From: JANLVJ01 sp031363945 | Lineage (GTDB): Bacteria; Bacteroidota; Bacteroidia; Sphingobacteriales; Sphingobacteriaceae | Direction: 5' to 3' | DNA: 64,000 bases | Assembly (NCBI GenBank): GCA_031363945.1 | Contig: JANLVJ010000011.1 | Location: 55,765 to 119,764 of the forward strand | Shown: positions 8,304-17,301 of the stretch, piece by piece | How positions within the stretch are numbered: the first letter of the stretch is position 1 | Layout: the number at the start of each line of letters is the position of its first letter | Position numbers and translations under genes: made by a program | The notes under the pieces: model-generated | Databases searched by the model: none | Told to the model about the DNA's origin: nothing | The model's input: only the letters and a program-made list of their open reading frames with translations

Positions 8304-9041
8304 TCAGCTTCCTATAAAAAGATTAAAAGCTTCTTTATACTGGTCCCCTACCATGATGTTAATTCCACCAATTTGCACAGCACCCCTGGTAACTGAATTG
8401 ATTTTATCAAGTGACACAATATAAGAACGATGAATGCGCATGAAGCGCTTGGAAGGGAGTTTTTCTTCGAGCATCTTCAAGGTAATGAGTGATAAGGTTG
8501 ACTTTTCCAAACCCCTGCGCCAGATTTTTGCATAATCTTTAAGCCCTTCAATATAGAGAATATCATTAAAGTCAATTCGTACAAGCTGATACTCGACTTT
8601 CAGAAACATATAATCAGCAGACGCTGATTCATCAGTTAAGACCAAAGACTCATCAGCTTTATGTAAAAGATCTGCATATACAAGTGCCTTATTTGCTGAA
8701 CGAAGAAATTCTTCGTAGTTAAAAGGCTTCAGCAGATAATCAAGCGCATCAACCTTAAAACCATCAATAGCAAACTGATTATAAGCGGTTGTAAAAACGA
8801 TTCGTGGTTTACGCTGCCCGGTACGCGTTTCGATTACTCTTGCCAGCTCAATACCATTTAAATCAGGCATCTGAATATCAAGAAAGATAAGATCAACAAA
8901 CTCAGTATGCAGCATTTTAAGCGCCTCAACAGCGCTGGAAAACCGACCTCTCAAATTCAAAAATGGGGTTTGTTCAACAAAAGCACACACCAGGCCCAAG
9001 GCTAGGGGTTCATCGTCAACAGCAATACAGTTCAGGATCAT
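8304..9041 (-). CDS. LytTR-type response regulator
   Basis: 245 residues. Residues 1-120 are a receiver domain: acidic pair DDE at 9-11, phospho-acceptor Asp55 in FLDIQMPD, Thr in FTTAYN and Lys in YLLKPF. Residues about 145-240 are a LytTR DNA-binding domain (RFMRIHRSYIVSLDKI). The ATG overlaps the end of the kinase gene by four bases (9038-9041), so this is its partner. In Bacteroidota such pairs often regulate envelope or transport functions, but no target operon is evident here. Confidence 0.93.
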   Translation of the reverse strand: MILNCIAVDDEPLALGLVCAFVEQTPFLNLRGRFSSAVEALKMLHTEFVDLIFLDIQMPDLNGIELARVIETRTGQRKPRIVFTTAYNQFAIDGFKVDALDYLLKPFNYEEFLRSANKALVYADLLHKADESLVLTDESASADYMFLKVEYQLVRIDFNDILYIEGLKDYAKIWRRGLEKSTLSLITLKMLEEKLPSKRFMRIHRSYIVSLDKINSVTRGAVQIGGINIMVGDQYKEAFNLFIGS

Positions 9042-10114
9042 GATAGAACAAGCTTTAGATTCACGGTAAATTTATTACTTTCTGTTTTTTCAATAATATG
9101 AAGATAATACCTGTCAGCATAAATCAGGTCAAGTCTTCTTTTTGTGTTTGCTAGTCCAATGCCAGATTTATCTTCAGGCCCTGGCATTTTATCAGAAAAT
9201 ATAAAATTGCTTACCTGCAGAGTAATGGTGTTTTTTACCTGGATGAGTTTGATTGTGATATGACTGGGCTTTGATACGCTGACACCGTGTTTAAAAGCAT
9301 TTTCAATAAATGGTAAAAAGATCATCGGAGCAACCTCAAAATCCTGTATCGTATCAGGCACTGAAAACTCAAGTGTTACAGAATCGGTAAGCCTAAGCTG
9401 CATCAGACTGATATAATCTTTCAAAAAATCTATTTCCTGGCTGAGTCTTGTGTAAGTATGCTGAGTATCATAAAGAACATAGCGCATCATACGGGATAGC
9501 TTATGAATCGCAACTCTCGATTTTTCTACATCGATTATTGTCAGGGCATAAATATTATTGAGTGTATTGAAGAAAAAATGTGGATTAATCTGTGCTTTCA
9601 GTACTGCAAGTTCTGAAAGGGTATTTTCCTGTTCGAGGGCCAGGTGCACCTGTTTTTCAGCCTGCCACTTCTGAATAGTTGTAATGCTGGTGCTGATACC
9701 AAGAACCAAGGCCGTAATTATAAGAATAACAGAGTCATAATGGTGGTGTTTCTGATTGTATGGTTTTGGAGGTCCATGACGGTGAAAAGCCTGATCCATT
9801 AAGTTACTCAGATTAAGCCATTCATCAGCAAAATTATTCAGTTCCACAATCAGAATTATGGTACACATGATCAGGGCCAGAAAATAGCCCACTCGGTTTT
9901 GAAGTAAAAACCTGGGAACAAGTACGAGCGCATTTAAATAATAAGCCCCCATTAATATTATTAATACAAATACCTGCTTGATCCAAAGCTGGTACGGGAT
10001 GATGATATCACCTGTAAGCGGTTTATAAAATAAAATGCTAATGGCAAATACGATCCAAACCAATATCTGAATTAGTATGGCAATCAGGCTTGATTGGGAT
10101 TTTCTGATGAGCAT
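9038..10114 (-). CDS. LytS-like sensor histidine kinase
   Basis: 358 residues from the ATG at 10114 (MLIRKSQSSLIAIL); a longer frame to 10216 adds an atypical tail. Four hydrophobic segments form the N-terminal membrane domain, with a His-rich loop (PKPYNQKHHHYD) before the last. The kinase core has the His_kinase motif INPHFFFNTLNNIYAL at about residue 180, where His is the phosphorylation site, and a HATPase domain with FIENAFKHG and GIGLANTKRRL. The gene is translationally coupled to the LytTR regulator downstream. The input signal is unknown. Confidence 0.92.
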   Translation of the reverse strand: MLIRKSQSSLIAILIQILVWIVFAISILFYKPLTGDIIIPYQLWIKQVFVLIILMGAYYLNALVLVPRFLLQNRVGYFLALIMCTIILIVELNNFADEWLNLSNLMDQAFHRHGPPKPYNQKHHHYDSVILIITALVLGISTSITTIQKWQAEKQVHLALEQENTLSELAVLKAQINPHFFFNTLNNIYALTIIDVEKSRVAIHKLSRMMRYVLYDTQHTYTRLSQEIDFLKDYISLMQLRLTDSVTLEFSVPDTIQDFEVAPMIFLPFIENAFKHGVSVSKPSHITIKLIQVKNTITLQVSNFIFSDKMPGPEDKSGIGLANTKRRLDLIYADRYYLHIIEKTESNKFTVNLKLVLS

Positions 10115-10216
10115 AGGTATAATACAATGAAGACTCTCAAATTTTAGCAATAGTACTGATCGCATAATCTGAAAGCAATAAAAGCCGTCGTCAAGGTTGA
10201 TTTTGCCGATGAACAA

Positions 10217-10835
10217 CGTGTTATGACTTATCCTAATGCCAACTTTAACCTGAGGTAAAACAATAAAAGCGCTTATTTCAGTATTACAAAGACGTTATAA
10301 CTAGAGACAACTCAGCGAAATATTTTTAAAAATCTAGATTTTACCCGGGTTATCAGGTTTCTAATCAGTCTGACAGATATTATTAATTCTGAGAATAAAG
10401 GTGCTAATAACCCCAATATTCTGAACGTAAATGCAAAAGATGTTTTCTCAAAAATAATTCAGGAACTTTCAGATGGTACAAGTGTAATTAGAATAGGTGG
10501 TAATAGCGGTGAGGCAGCCCTAGTGTCAGGTACTAAATTTCTGCAGCTCCTGATCTGATGGCAACCAGCAATCTTACTTTTGCAGGAAATGCTGTAACTT
10601 CTGACGCCACATTTACCTCTGAAGTGAGCCTATCTTATTCAGTTGCTGAAAAAGGTTTTGTGCTAAATATTCCTGCAGGACGAGCCTCTGTTATTACAAT
10701 ACACTAGATGAATTATGAAGGAAGTATGCCTTTTTTTCCATTACAATATTCATAATTGATTAATAGGTATATATAAATAATAATCAAATATATTTAATAA
10801 TCAATATATTGTATATGTTTACTTAAATAAATAGA
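10217..10835. other. gene-poor interval dominated by a decayed coding sequence
   Basis: Between the LytS gene and the AsmA-like gene. It contains the glycosidase remnant at 10301-10707 and then about 100 bases of extremely AT-rich DNA (10735-10835) with short direct repeats of ATCAATATAT type. No other feature could be supported. Confidence 0.5.
10301..10707 (+). pseudogene. remnant of a secreted glycoside-hydrolase-like protein
   Basis: Two overlapping fragments in different frames. Frame 1 (10301-10558, 85 codons then TGA) reads FTRVIRFLISLTDIIN, then SVIRIGGNSGEA; the RIGGNS motif is typical of the first barrel strands of GH79-like and related clan-A glycosidases. Frame 2 (10543-10707) reads ATSNLTFAGNAVTS, then GFVLNIPAGRASVITIH and TAG, which resembles the C-terminal beta domain that closes such enzymes. 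The several hundred residues expected between the two ends are gone, and the junction is out of frame, so an internal deletion plus frameshift is inferred. No start codon or signal peptide remains. Family assignment is by motif only. Confidence 0.6.
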
Positions 10836-12215
10836 TTATCTATAAAATTTAAGTTGTAAGATTTTCGGACTGATGCTGTCATAGCATAAACTCATACTTG
10901 AGTCACTTGGTACGAAGAGATTATAGACTTTTAAATTGAGATGCTTCGAAAATTCAAGCGGTCTGTCAGCTGATATGAATCTTAATTGACCTCCTTTTAT
11001 ATCAATGTAACGAAATTGAATATTTTTAAAAAGCCGGATTAGTGACTGATCAAAAACTTGTTTTTTATCAGTAAAGTCAATGAGTGGTTCTGTAACTGCA
11101 AGCCTCCCGGGATGATTTTGATTTGCAGACTTTAGCTGATTTTGATTAGCAGGCTTTGACGGCTGTGGTGGTAGTGCATGAACTACTGGTCTACCCGATT
11201 GAGGCAACTGACCAGAATTCCCCGGTTTGCCAATATGCAGCAGCTGACCTAAATTTTCAGCCCTACCCGACTGAAATATCTCAGCATTGTTTGATGAAGC
11301 AGCCTTCTGATTGAACTTATCTGATTTGGGTGAGTATATCCCGACAGAAACATATTGACAAATCAACGTATCGATAATAATCTTTGATCCGATATAATTT
11401 ACGGCCAGGGATCTTGAGTTAAAAAGTAAACGATCAGCCTTAAAATTGATATCACCCCGATGAATATCACCGTATTCATGGTAAACGCAGGAATCAATTT
11501 TAACAAATTGACTGCGACCTGAAAAGTGCAGGCGTTTAAAGCTTAAGTAATGCTTACCATCAGGAAGTTCCCAGCGTTGCCGGTCTATATTGATTTCTAT
11601 TTCTTCAGATGAAAAAAAGTGATGGCTTGTATTATTCCTTTTCGTGAAATTTCTAAGGTAGAAATTTATATGGGATACAATAAAAGGTCTGACTGTTTGC
11701 AGGTTGCTGTAGGTATACATGCCACCTACAATCTTCAGCTTTGTGATTTGCAGATGCCTGGTCATTGATTTCAACATAGAAATTACTTCATTCGGCTCAA
11801 TACCTGCTTTTGAGTACTTATGACTGGGTAACAAGTGTTCATGTTCATTTACGACAGGACCCTCTACCAACAGACTGTCAACCAGCACTCGCTGATGAAA
11901 GATCAGGGCTCTCCATGACTTGATGGCAAGATTTATTTTAGGCACGTTAACATCGTAATGTTGGGACGTATGTGAAGTATCTGTACAATATACCCTTGCA
12001 TCATTAATGATCAGATGCCTTTTAAACAAAGAGAAATCAATATAAGAGGCGTCAAATGAATACAGGCCCCGTGACTGATTATGAACTGCAATCTGTACAA
12101 GTTCTTTAAATCGGTAAACAATTACATAGTAAAGAACCCCACTGATCGCCAGTCTGATCAGCAGCAGGATGAGTATTCGTCTGATCCATTTCCTATGCTT
12201 TGAGGCAATTTTCAT
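10836..12215 (-). CDS. AsmA-like membrane-anchored protein, probably C-terminally shortened
   Basis: 459 residues. A basic N-terminus (KHRKWIRRI) and one membrane helix (about 14-35) are followed by a long beta-rich region with repeated patterns such as INDARVYC, VLVDSLLVEGPVV and LQITKLKIVGGMYTY. These match AsmA/DUF748-type proteins, which span the periplasm. A low-complexity linker (about 300-370) is rich in Gly, Pro, Gln and Asn, with echoing blocks GRAENLGQLL, GKPGNSGQLP and KPANQNQLKSANQNHPG. The chain ends abruptly at LQLKFYR in the AT-rich decay zone, and the last beta elements expected for the family appear missing. It may be truncated; function unknown. Confidence 0.6.
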   Translation of the reverse strand: MKIASKHRKWIRRILILLLIRLAISGVLYYVIVYRFKELVQIAVHNQSRGLYSFDASYIDFSLFKRHLIINDARVYCTDTSHTSQHYDVNVPKINLAIKSWRALIFHQRVLVDSLLVEGPVVNEHEHLLPSHKYSKAGIEPNEVISMLKSMTRHLQITKLKIVGGMYTYSNLQTVRPFIVSHINFYLRNFTKRNNTSHHFFSSEEIEINIDRQRWELPDGKHYLSFKRLHFSGRSQFVKIDSCVYHEYGDIHRGDINFKADRLLFNSRSLAVNYIGSKIIIDTLICQYVSVGIYSPKSDKFNQKAASSNNAEIFQSGRAENLGQLLHIGKPGNSGQLPQSGRPVVHALPPQPSKPANQNQLKSANQNHPGRLAVTEPLIDFTDKKQVFDQSLIRLFKNIQFRYIDIKGGQLRFISADRPLEFSKHLNLKVYNLFVPSDSSMSLCYDSISPKILQLKFYR

Positions 12216-12392
12216 TCGCAGAGAAAAGAATTTATCAAGGTTAAAGTTTCAAAAAAATTATTAATAATCACCTCCAGTTTTTATTTCTGTTGCCTGTGGT
12301 AATTCTAGCAAGGGAGAAATATACCTGTTGAATTTTTAAAATGAGTAATTTAACACTCTCACAAAATATATAGAAAATTACGAAGCCAGATT

Positions 12393-12917
12393 ATGAATGA
12401 AGCTTTTAAAGATATATTCACAGATAGGCGAAAGCTATTTGTCGTTTTTATGATTGTAGTCCCATTTTTTGTTTATTGCGGTTATTATTATTACAATATT
12501 TTCAAAAATGCACCTTTCAGAGGTGACCAGTTTGAGTTCGTTGAGCTAAAAAAATTTAGAAACGGACAATTACGGGAGTATATCAATACTAAAACCGGGG
12601 AGTATAATTACTATAACAGTAAAGATTCACTCGTTCATCAGCATATTGATCTCAGTCATGAAAGCTTGCATGATCTTCACACGAAAATGATGGATATTCT
12701 GTTTTGGAATATTGAGCCTGTATCAGGTGATACAACCCTCAAACACAGGAAAGAAGTACCAATTTATATGATAAATGCTGTTTACCAGCGTAAAAGTAAG
12801 AAAGTATGGTGGCAACTACATTATTATGAAGATCAAAAACTAGATGATCGAATGTCAGAGATGGTTCGTAGTATTGAAGGTGAAGCTACAGATGCCATGA
12901 TAAAAAAGGCTAAATAG
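12393..12917 (+). CDS. hypothetical membrane-anchored protein, 174 aa
   Basis: No family recognised. Residues about 15-38 form one membrane helix (LFVVFMIVVPFFVYCGYYYY) after a short charged tail (FKDIFTDRRK). The rest is polar and aromatic-rich, probably periplasmic, with ELKKFRNGQLREYINTKTG and WWQLHYYEDQKL, and a helical C-terminus. It is divergent from the AsmA-like gene and followed by a hairpin, so it looks like a single-gene unit. Codon pattern and composition match the neighbourhood, supporting a real gene. Confidence 0.65.
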   Translation: MNEAFKDIFTDRRKLFVVFMIVVPFFVYCGYYYYNIFKNAPFRGDQFEFVELKKFRNGQLREYINTKTGEYNYYNSKDSLVHQHIDLSHESLHDLHTKMMDILFWNIEPVSGDTTLKHRKEVPIYMINAVYQRKSKKVWWQLHYYEDQKLDDRMSEMVRSIEGEATDAMIKKAK

Positions 12918-12928
12918 AAACACTTCTT

Positions 12929-12966
12929 AAGCAGAAGGTATCTGCCTTATTCAGACCCTCCTGCTT
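12929..12966 (+). terminator. probable terminator after the 174-aa gene
   Basis: AAGCAGAAGG (12929-12938) can pair with CCTCCTGCTT (12957-12966) with one mismatch. The loop is 18 bases and a T-rich stretch (TCTTTATT) follows. Confidence 0.5.
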
Positions 12967-13014
12967 TCTTTATTAAAAGTTCAGGCTGTTATTATTTAAT
13001 CTGGGTATTTTTAT

Positions 13015-13022
13015 TAATTTTG
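13015..13022 (+). promoter_or_regulatory. Bacteroidota -7 box for rplU-rpmA
   Basis: TAATTTTG fits TAnnTTTG and lies 21 bases before the rplU ATG, giving a short leader. A -33 TTG is not obvious at the usual spacing. Confidence 0.55.
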
Positions 13023-13043
13023 CAGCTCATTTAAAGTTATTTC

Positions 13044-13355
13044 ATGTACGCAATAGTAGATATAGCCGGCCAACAGTTTAAAGTGGCAAAAGACCAGCAC
13101 CTTTTTGTACACCGTTTACAAGGAGATGAAGGCGCTATCATTGAATTTGACAATGTACTCTTGGTAGATTCAGGAGATAAAATCACAATTGGTTCGCCAC
13201 TTGTGAAAGGTTCTGTAGTTTCTGCTAAAATATTGTCTCATTTAAAAGGTGATAAAGTCATCGTCTTCAAAAAGAAGCGAAGAAAAGGATACGAAAAGAA
13301 AAATGGTCACCGTCAATATTTTACCAAGATCCTGATAGAAAACATCAGTATTTGA
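13044..13355 (+). CDS. rplU: 50S ribosomal protein L21
   Basis: 103 residues, the normal length. The N-terminus MYAIVDIAGQQFKVAKDQ and the basic C-terminal block KVIVFKKKRRKGYEKKNGHR with QYFTKILIENI are the L21 hallmarks. L21 binds 23S rRNA in the large subunit. It is followed after 23 bases by rpmA, the conserved bacterial order, and preceded by a close match to the Bacteroidota promoter. Confidence 0.98.
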   Translation: MYAIVDIAGQQFKVAKDQHLFVHRLQGDEGAIIEFDNVLLVDSGDKITIGSPLVKGSVVSAKILSHLKGDKVIVFKKKRRKGYEKKNGHRQYFTKILIENISI

Positions 13356-13378
13356 TCTAACATTAGAAGAAAAAAAGC

Positions 13379-13786
13379 ATGGCACATAAGAAAGGAGCGG
13401 GTAGCTCCAATAACGGACGGGAATCACATAGCAAGCGTCTTGGCATAAAATTATACGGTGGACAGTTTGCAATTGCCGGCAATATTATTGTTCGTCAGCG
13501 TGGTACAAAACATCATCCAGATAAAGGGGTAGGTATCGGAAAAGACCATACACTATTTGCTTTAATTGATGGTACAGTAACATTCAGGAAAAAGCAAGAT
13601 AATAAATCATGGGTTTCTATTCTGCCAATTGCAGTTGGAATAGCTGAACCAATGCACACATCAGCCTCTAAGCAACTAGCTGTTGAAGCTGTAAATCCTG
13701 AGCCAGTTATTGTTACTCCTGTAGCAATAAAAAAGGAAGCTGAAAATACAAAAGTTACTGAATCAGATTCTGAGCCAGTAGCTTAA
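13379..13786 (+). CDS. rpmA: 50S ribosomal protein L27 with long C-terminal tail
   Basis: Residues 1-85 are canonical L27: MAHKKGAGSSNNGRESHSKR, then GGQFAIAGNIIVRQRGTKHH and GIGKDHTLFALIDGTV. The N-terminal tail of L27 reaches the peptidyl-transferase centre. L27 is normally about 85-95 residues; this one has 135, with roughly 45 extra residues rich in Val, Pro, Ala and Glu (LAVEAVNPEPVIVTPVAIKK, then acidic). The tail is in frame and ends before a perfect terminator, so it is not a read-through artefact. What the tail does is unknown. Confidence 0.97.
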   Translation: MAHKKGAGSSNNGRESHSKRLGIKLYGGQFAIAGNIIVRQRGTKHHPDKGVGIGKDHTLFALIDGTVTFRKKQDNKSWVSILPIAVGIAEPMHTSASKQLAVEAVNPEPVIVTPVAIKKEAENTKVTESDSEPVA

Positions 13787-13804
13787 TATTGCTGATCATA
13801 TTTA

Positions 13805-13837
13805 ATGGAGCTGAAATGAATTTCAGCTCCATTTTTT
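13805..13837 (+). terminator. strong intrinsic terminator after rplU-rpmA
   Basis: A perfect 12-bp stem: ATGGAGCTGAAA (13805-13816) pairs with TTTCAGCTCCAT (13821-13832). The loop is TGAA and six T follow. It ends the two-gene ribosomal operon. Confidence 0.9.
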
Positions 13838-14013
13838 GTTAAAAGCTTAATTGCCTTTGGGTATTAAAATTCTAAAAAAATATAGTTATTTTAAAGAATA
13901 AAGGCTGCCTTCATAACTGCAAACGCACAGATCATTATATAGAATCAGCTAAGCCATTTAAAATAAATCTAGAACTAGATCTGACCAAATGGAGTTCTCT
14001 CATTAAAAAGCGA

Positions 14014-14136
14014 TTATACGTCCTTAGCTGAATTGATGTATTTATGCTTCAGAATAGCAATCGCCAAAAACCAATCAGAATTTTCTTTAATAATATTTTT
14101 AACCGATGGCATTACTACCGTATTTAATCCCTGCAT
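14014..14136 (-). CDS. possible small ORF, 40 aa, downstream of a histidine kinase
   Basis: An ATG-to-TAA frame starting MQGLNTVVMPSVKNIIKENS begins 4 bases after the kinase stop, with AAAAGG immediately before its ATG. The tail KHKYINSAKDV is polar. No family is recognised. Tight spacing suggests coupled translation, but the length is within what chance allows. The rest of the 13838-14140 interval holds nothing recognisable. Confidence 0.25.
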   Translation of the reverse strand: MQGLNTVVMPSVKNIIKENSDWFLAIAILKHKYINSAKDV

Positions 14137-14140
14137 CCTT

Positions 14141-15583
14141 TTAATTTAGTAGTGGTATAGAAACTGAAAAACAGCTACCCAAAGGAGAAGAAGATACAGT
14201 TATAGTGCCACCTAATTTTGTGAGTGTTTCACGGGTAATATAGAGCCCAAGGCCTGATCCCCGCTTACTATGAAGCGTGACAAAAAACATATCAAATATT
14301 TTTTGCTTGTATTTTTCTTGTATACCTATACCATTATCTTCAACTATTAGCTTAAGAAGATTTTTTTCAATGGCACAGCGTATCTTGATGGTATGATCAT
14401 ATTTTGATTCATCCCTAAATTTTACTGCATTTGAAAGCAGGTTATTCAAAATAATCGTCAGTCTTAATGGGTCGCTACAAATATCACCCATATAAGAATC
14501 TACCTTAAAAGTGATTTTTTCATCATACAGCAAAACCTGTTGTTGTTTGATAGCGGTATCTATTAAATTAGAAATGCTGAATATCTCTAAATTCAGGTCG
14601 GTGCGTTTATTTCTTGAATAGTTAATAATTTCTCTAATAAAATCATCCTGTTGTTGAAGGCTTCTTTCCATCAGCTCATGATATTTCCTGATAACATTCA
14701 AATCATTTTCATCTTTAATAATCTTTAAAAGACCTTGTAAAGATGTTAATGGTGCCCTCAGATCATGTGAGGCGCTATAAACAAACCGATCAAGCTCAAA
14801 ATTAGTATCTGTAAGACTCTGATTCTTCAATTCAAGCACTTTAGAAGATATGAAAAGTCTTCTGATAGTTAGAGCCGAGTAAACACCATTTAAGCCAAGA
14901 ATGAGCATAATCATCAGAAACTCTGCTGTTAGCAAATACTGCCTGATCACTCTGGAGGCTTCATCAAGCGTATCAGAAAAATGCTGTTCCATAGAAGTAA
15001 GGGTATCATCCCAGAAATTTATATCCCGGCTATCGATATGTTGCCTTGCAATAGTATATGTTCCAGCCTCTATCTGATCATGAATACTTACCGCTCTGAT
15101 ATGCATTATTCGCAAAAGAGAATTTGCTCCCCTCCAGTAAATAAAAATATGTTGTAGAAAACTAACATCTTTAAAATTCCTCACCAGCCATACCATATCA
15201 CGCGCATCCCCAACATTATTTCCTCCTCCTACAAAGTTTTTTACTATTGCAGCATCACCACTACTCAGAAAACTATGTAAGGCAAGACTATCATTTACTT
15301 CTATGCTTAGGTTTTTTGTATATAACTTATAATCAACTTCATTACGGTTACTCAGATAAAGCTGCAAATGCCTGGAGCCATCTTTTTGTGCTTTTGAAAA
15401 TAAAGATTCTCCGTTTATGAATGACCTTACTGCAGACATTGTCTTGATTGTATAGTAATTGATCACCATCAATGAAGTACAAGACAAAATCACAAGCAGG
15501 AGTAAGATGATTAAAGCAGTCAGTCGACTCGAAAAAAGGTTTTTCGGTGGCAGGAAATTAAAAGGGAAGATTTTGTTTTTCAA
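14141..15583 (-). CDS. membrane sensor histidine kinase, first of a tandem pair
   Basis: 480 residues. There are two membrane helices (about 22-45 and 220-240) around a helical extracytoplasmic sensor of about 170 residues, then a HisKA domain (FVYSASHDLRAPLTSLQGL, phospho-His) and a HATPase domain (LNNLLSNAVKF, VEDNGIGI, GSGLGLYITRE). The signature NYSRNKR in the dimerisation domain is shared with the neighbour. No receiver domain or response regulator is adjacent, so it is an orphan kinase. It is a clear paralogue of the next gene along the minus strand; conserved blocks include INGES, SKAQKDGSR and VIRQ/SIRQ. The sensor family was not recognised. Confidence 0.9.
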   Translation of the reverse strand: MKNKIFPFNFLPPKNLFSSRLTALIILLLLVILSCTSLMVINYYTIKTMSAVRSFINGESLFSKAQKDGSRHLQLYLSNRNEVDYKLYTKNLSIEVNDSLALHSFLSSGDAAIVKNFVGGGNNVGDARDMVWLVRNFKDVSFLQHIFIYWRGANSLLRIMHIRAVSIHDQIEAGTYTIARQHIDSRDINFWDDTLTSMEQHFSDTLDEASRVIRQYLLTAEFLMIMLILGLNGVYSALTIRRLFISSKVLELKNQSLTDTNFELDRFVYSASHDLRAPLTSLQGLLKIIKDENDLNVIRKYHELMERSLQQQDDFIREIINYSRNKRTDLNLEIFSISNLIDTAIKQQQVLLYDEKITFKVDSYMGDICSDPLRLTIILNNLLSNAVKFRDESKYDHTIKIRCAIEKNLLKLIVEDNGIGIQEKYKQKIFDMFFVTLHSKRGSGLGLYITRETLTKLGGTITVSSSPLGSCFSVSIPLLN

Positions 15584-15666
15584 AAAAGCTTAAATTACGA
15601 ATTAGCAACATTGACGGATGATAAAGGTACAGGTAAGTAATTTATTTAATAGCTTTTATTGCTTGT

Positions 15667-17166
15667 TCAGGCCGATAAACCGCTTAATGCTTCATTTTGT
15701 TTCAATTTCATAGCCACAGGGATATACAGGGTAAAACAACTTCCTTCTCCGACTTCTGAAGACACTTCAATTCTGCCACCAAGTTTACTTACCGTCTCTT
15801 TGGTAATATAAAGTCCAAGGCCCGAGCCCCTGTTTTCATGTAAGGTGACATAAAACATATCAAAAATTTTATCTTTCTGATGAGGTTGAATTCCGATTCC
15901 ATTATCTTCTACCTGTATTTTTAGCATTTGGTCAGCTACTTTGCAATAAATGCTGATCTTTTGCTCAAATTTTAATGGGTCGCTAAATTTTATAGCATTT
16001 GATACGAGATTATTTAAAATAATCTTCAGTCGTAAAGGATCGCTATAAATAGTTTCTACAGACAAATCTTTAAAAAACTTAATTTCATTTAAGTTTGACA
16101 TGTAATAATGCTGATTAATTGTTGAATCAATCAGTTTACTTAAGTCAAGCTGCTCTAATGTCAGATTTGTGCGCTTATTTCGTGAATAATTAATGATTTC
16201 ACGAATAAAGTCATCTTGCTGGTCAAGACTTCTGTCCATGTATTCAAGGTAATATCTGATTTGCTGCAGATCATCCTCTTCTTTGATAATTTGAACTAAA
16301 CCTTTTAAAGAAGTAATAGGAGCACGAAGGTCATGTGAAGCACTGTAAACGAATCTGTCAAGTTCTGCATTCGTATCAATCAGGTATTGGTTTTTAGTTG
16401 CTAATGCTTTTGCTGAGAAAAATAACCGCTTTACAGTAATCGCTGAATAAGCACCTGTAAAGCCTACGATTAATAAAATCATGGTAAAATCACATATCAG
16501 CAGTTTCTGCCTGATCGATCGTGACGCATTTTCTAGGGTATCAGAAAACCCAGACTCTATTTTGGTTAATGCATTATCCCAATTATTTATGTCTTCACTA
16601 TCAGCAATAGCCTGATAACTTGTATATGTACCTTTAAGAATCTTTAACCGAATACCAGTGGCCCTGACATCCATAATACGTATAATATTATTTGCATCAC
16701 GCCAATAAAAAATACACTTTTTGAAAAATGAAACCTCGCTGAAATTTTTTAAGAGCCAATTCATATCGTCAGCGTCCTCAATATTATTGTTTCCTGTAAT
16801 GAAATTATCCATTAACTGCCACTGTGGCCGGCTCTTAAAAAGGCCATTCAGGGCAAGACTTTCTCTACTATTAATCTTTATATTTTCTGAGTAGAAAGTG
16901 TAAAAATGTTCGTTGTGTTGATTTAGGTATAGCAGGAGGTTTCTAGATCCATCTTTTTGAGCTTTTGAGTATTGTGATTCTCCATTAATGAATGCTCTTA
17001 GTGCTGAAAGTGTTTTTATCGTATAATAATTAACGATGATCAGGGAAGTGCATGATAAAATGACTGATAAAATCAATGCCAGCAAGATCGGGAAGCCATT
17101 TGATTTTATTGTTTTCCAGTTGACTTTTGCCTTATTGGAAATAATTGTTGAGATCTTGTTTTTCAA
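15667..17166 (-). CDS. membrane sensor histidine kinase, second of a tandem pair
   Basis: 499 residues with the same architecture as its downstream paralogue: helix at about 28-50, sensor region with SKAQKDGSRNLLLYL, second helix at about 225-245, HisKA (FVYSASHDLRAPITSLKGL) and HATPase (LNNLVSNAIKF, VEDNGIGIQ, GSGLGLYITKE). The C-terminus carries about 15 extra residues (KLKQNEALSGLSA). The genes are separated by about 80 bases and probably arose by local duplication; a third, ruined copy lies just upstream at 17302-17469. The partner regulator must be encoded elsewhere. The ligand is unknown. Confidence 0.9.
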   Translation of the reverse strand: MKNKISTIISNKAKVNWKTIKSNGFPILLALILSVILSCTSLIIVNYYTIKTLSALRAFINGESQYSKAQKDGSRNLLLYLNQHNEHFYTFYSENIKINSRESLALNGLFKSRPQWQLMDNFITGNNNIEDADDMNWLLKNFSEVSFFKKCIFYWRDANNIIRIMDVRATGIRLKILKGTYTSYQAIADSEDINNWDNALTKIESGFSDTLENASRSIRQKLLICDFTMILLIVGFTGAYSAITVKRLFFSAKALATKNQYLIDTNAELDRFVYSASHDLRAPITSLKGLVQIIKEEDDLQQIRYYLEYMDRSLDQQDDFIREIINYSRNKRTNLTLEQLDLSKLIDSTINQHYYMSNLNEIKFFKDLSVETIYSDPLRLKIILNNLVSNAIKFSDPLKFEQKISIYCKVADQMLKIQVEDNGIGIQPHQKDKIFDMFYVTLHENRGSGLGLYITKETVSKLGGRIEVSSEVGEGSCFTLYIPVAMKLKQNEALSGLSA

Positions 17167-17301
17167 TTAGAGAACCCTTGCCTAGTCAGATTAGCCAGTC
17201 TGTACGGATACTCTTGAATTATGTTTTATATTAATGATAGCATTACTACTACAAAGAATAATTATTAATCGGGATGCAAATTATAAAACAGGAACATTTC
17301 C

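Noticed and set aside
13838..14013. Regulatory RNA after rpmA
   Set aside because: No stable fold or conserved element beyond the terminator.
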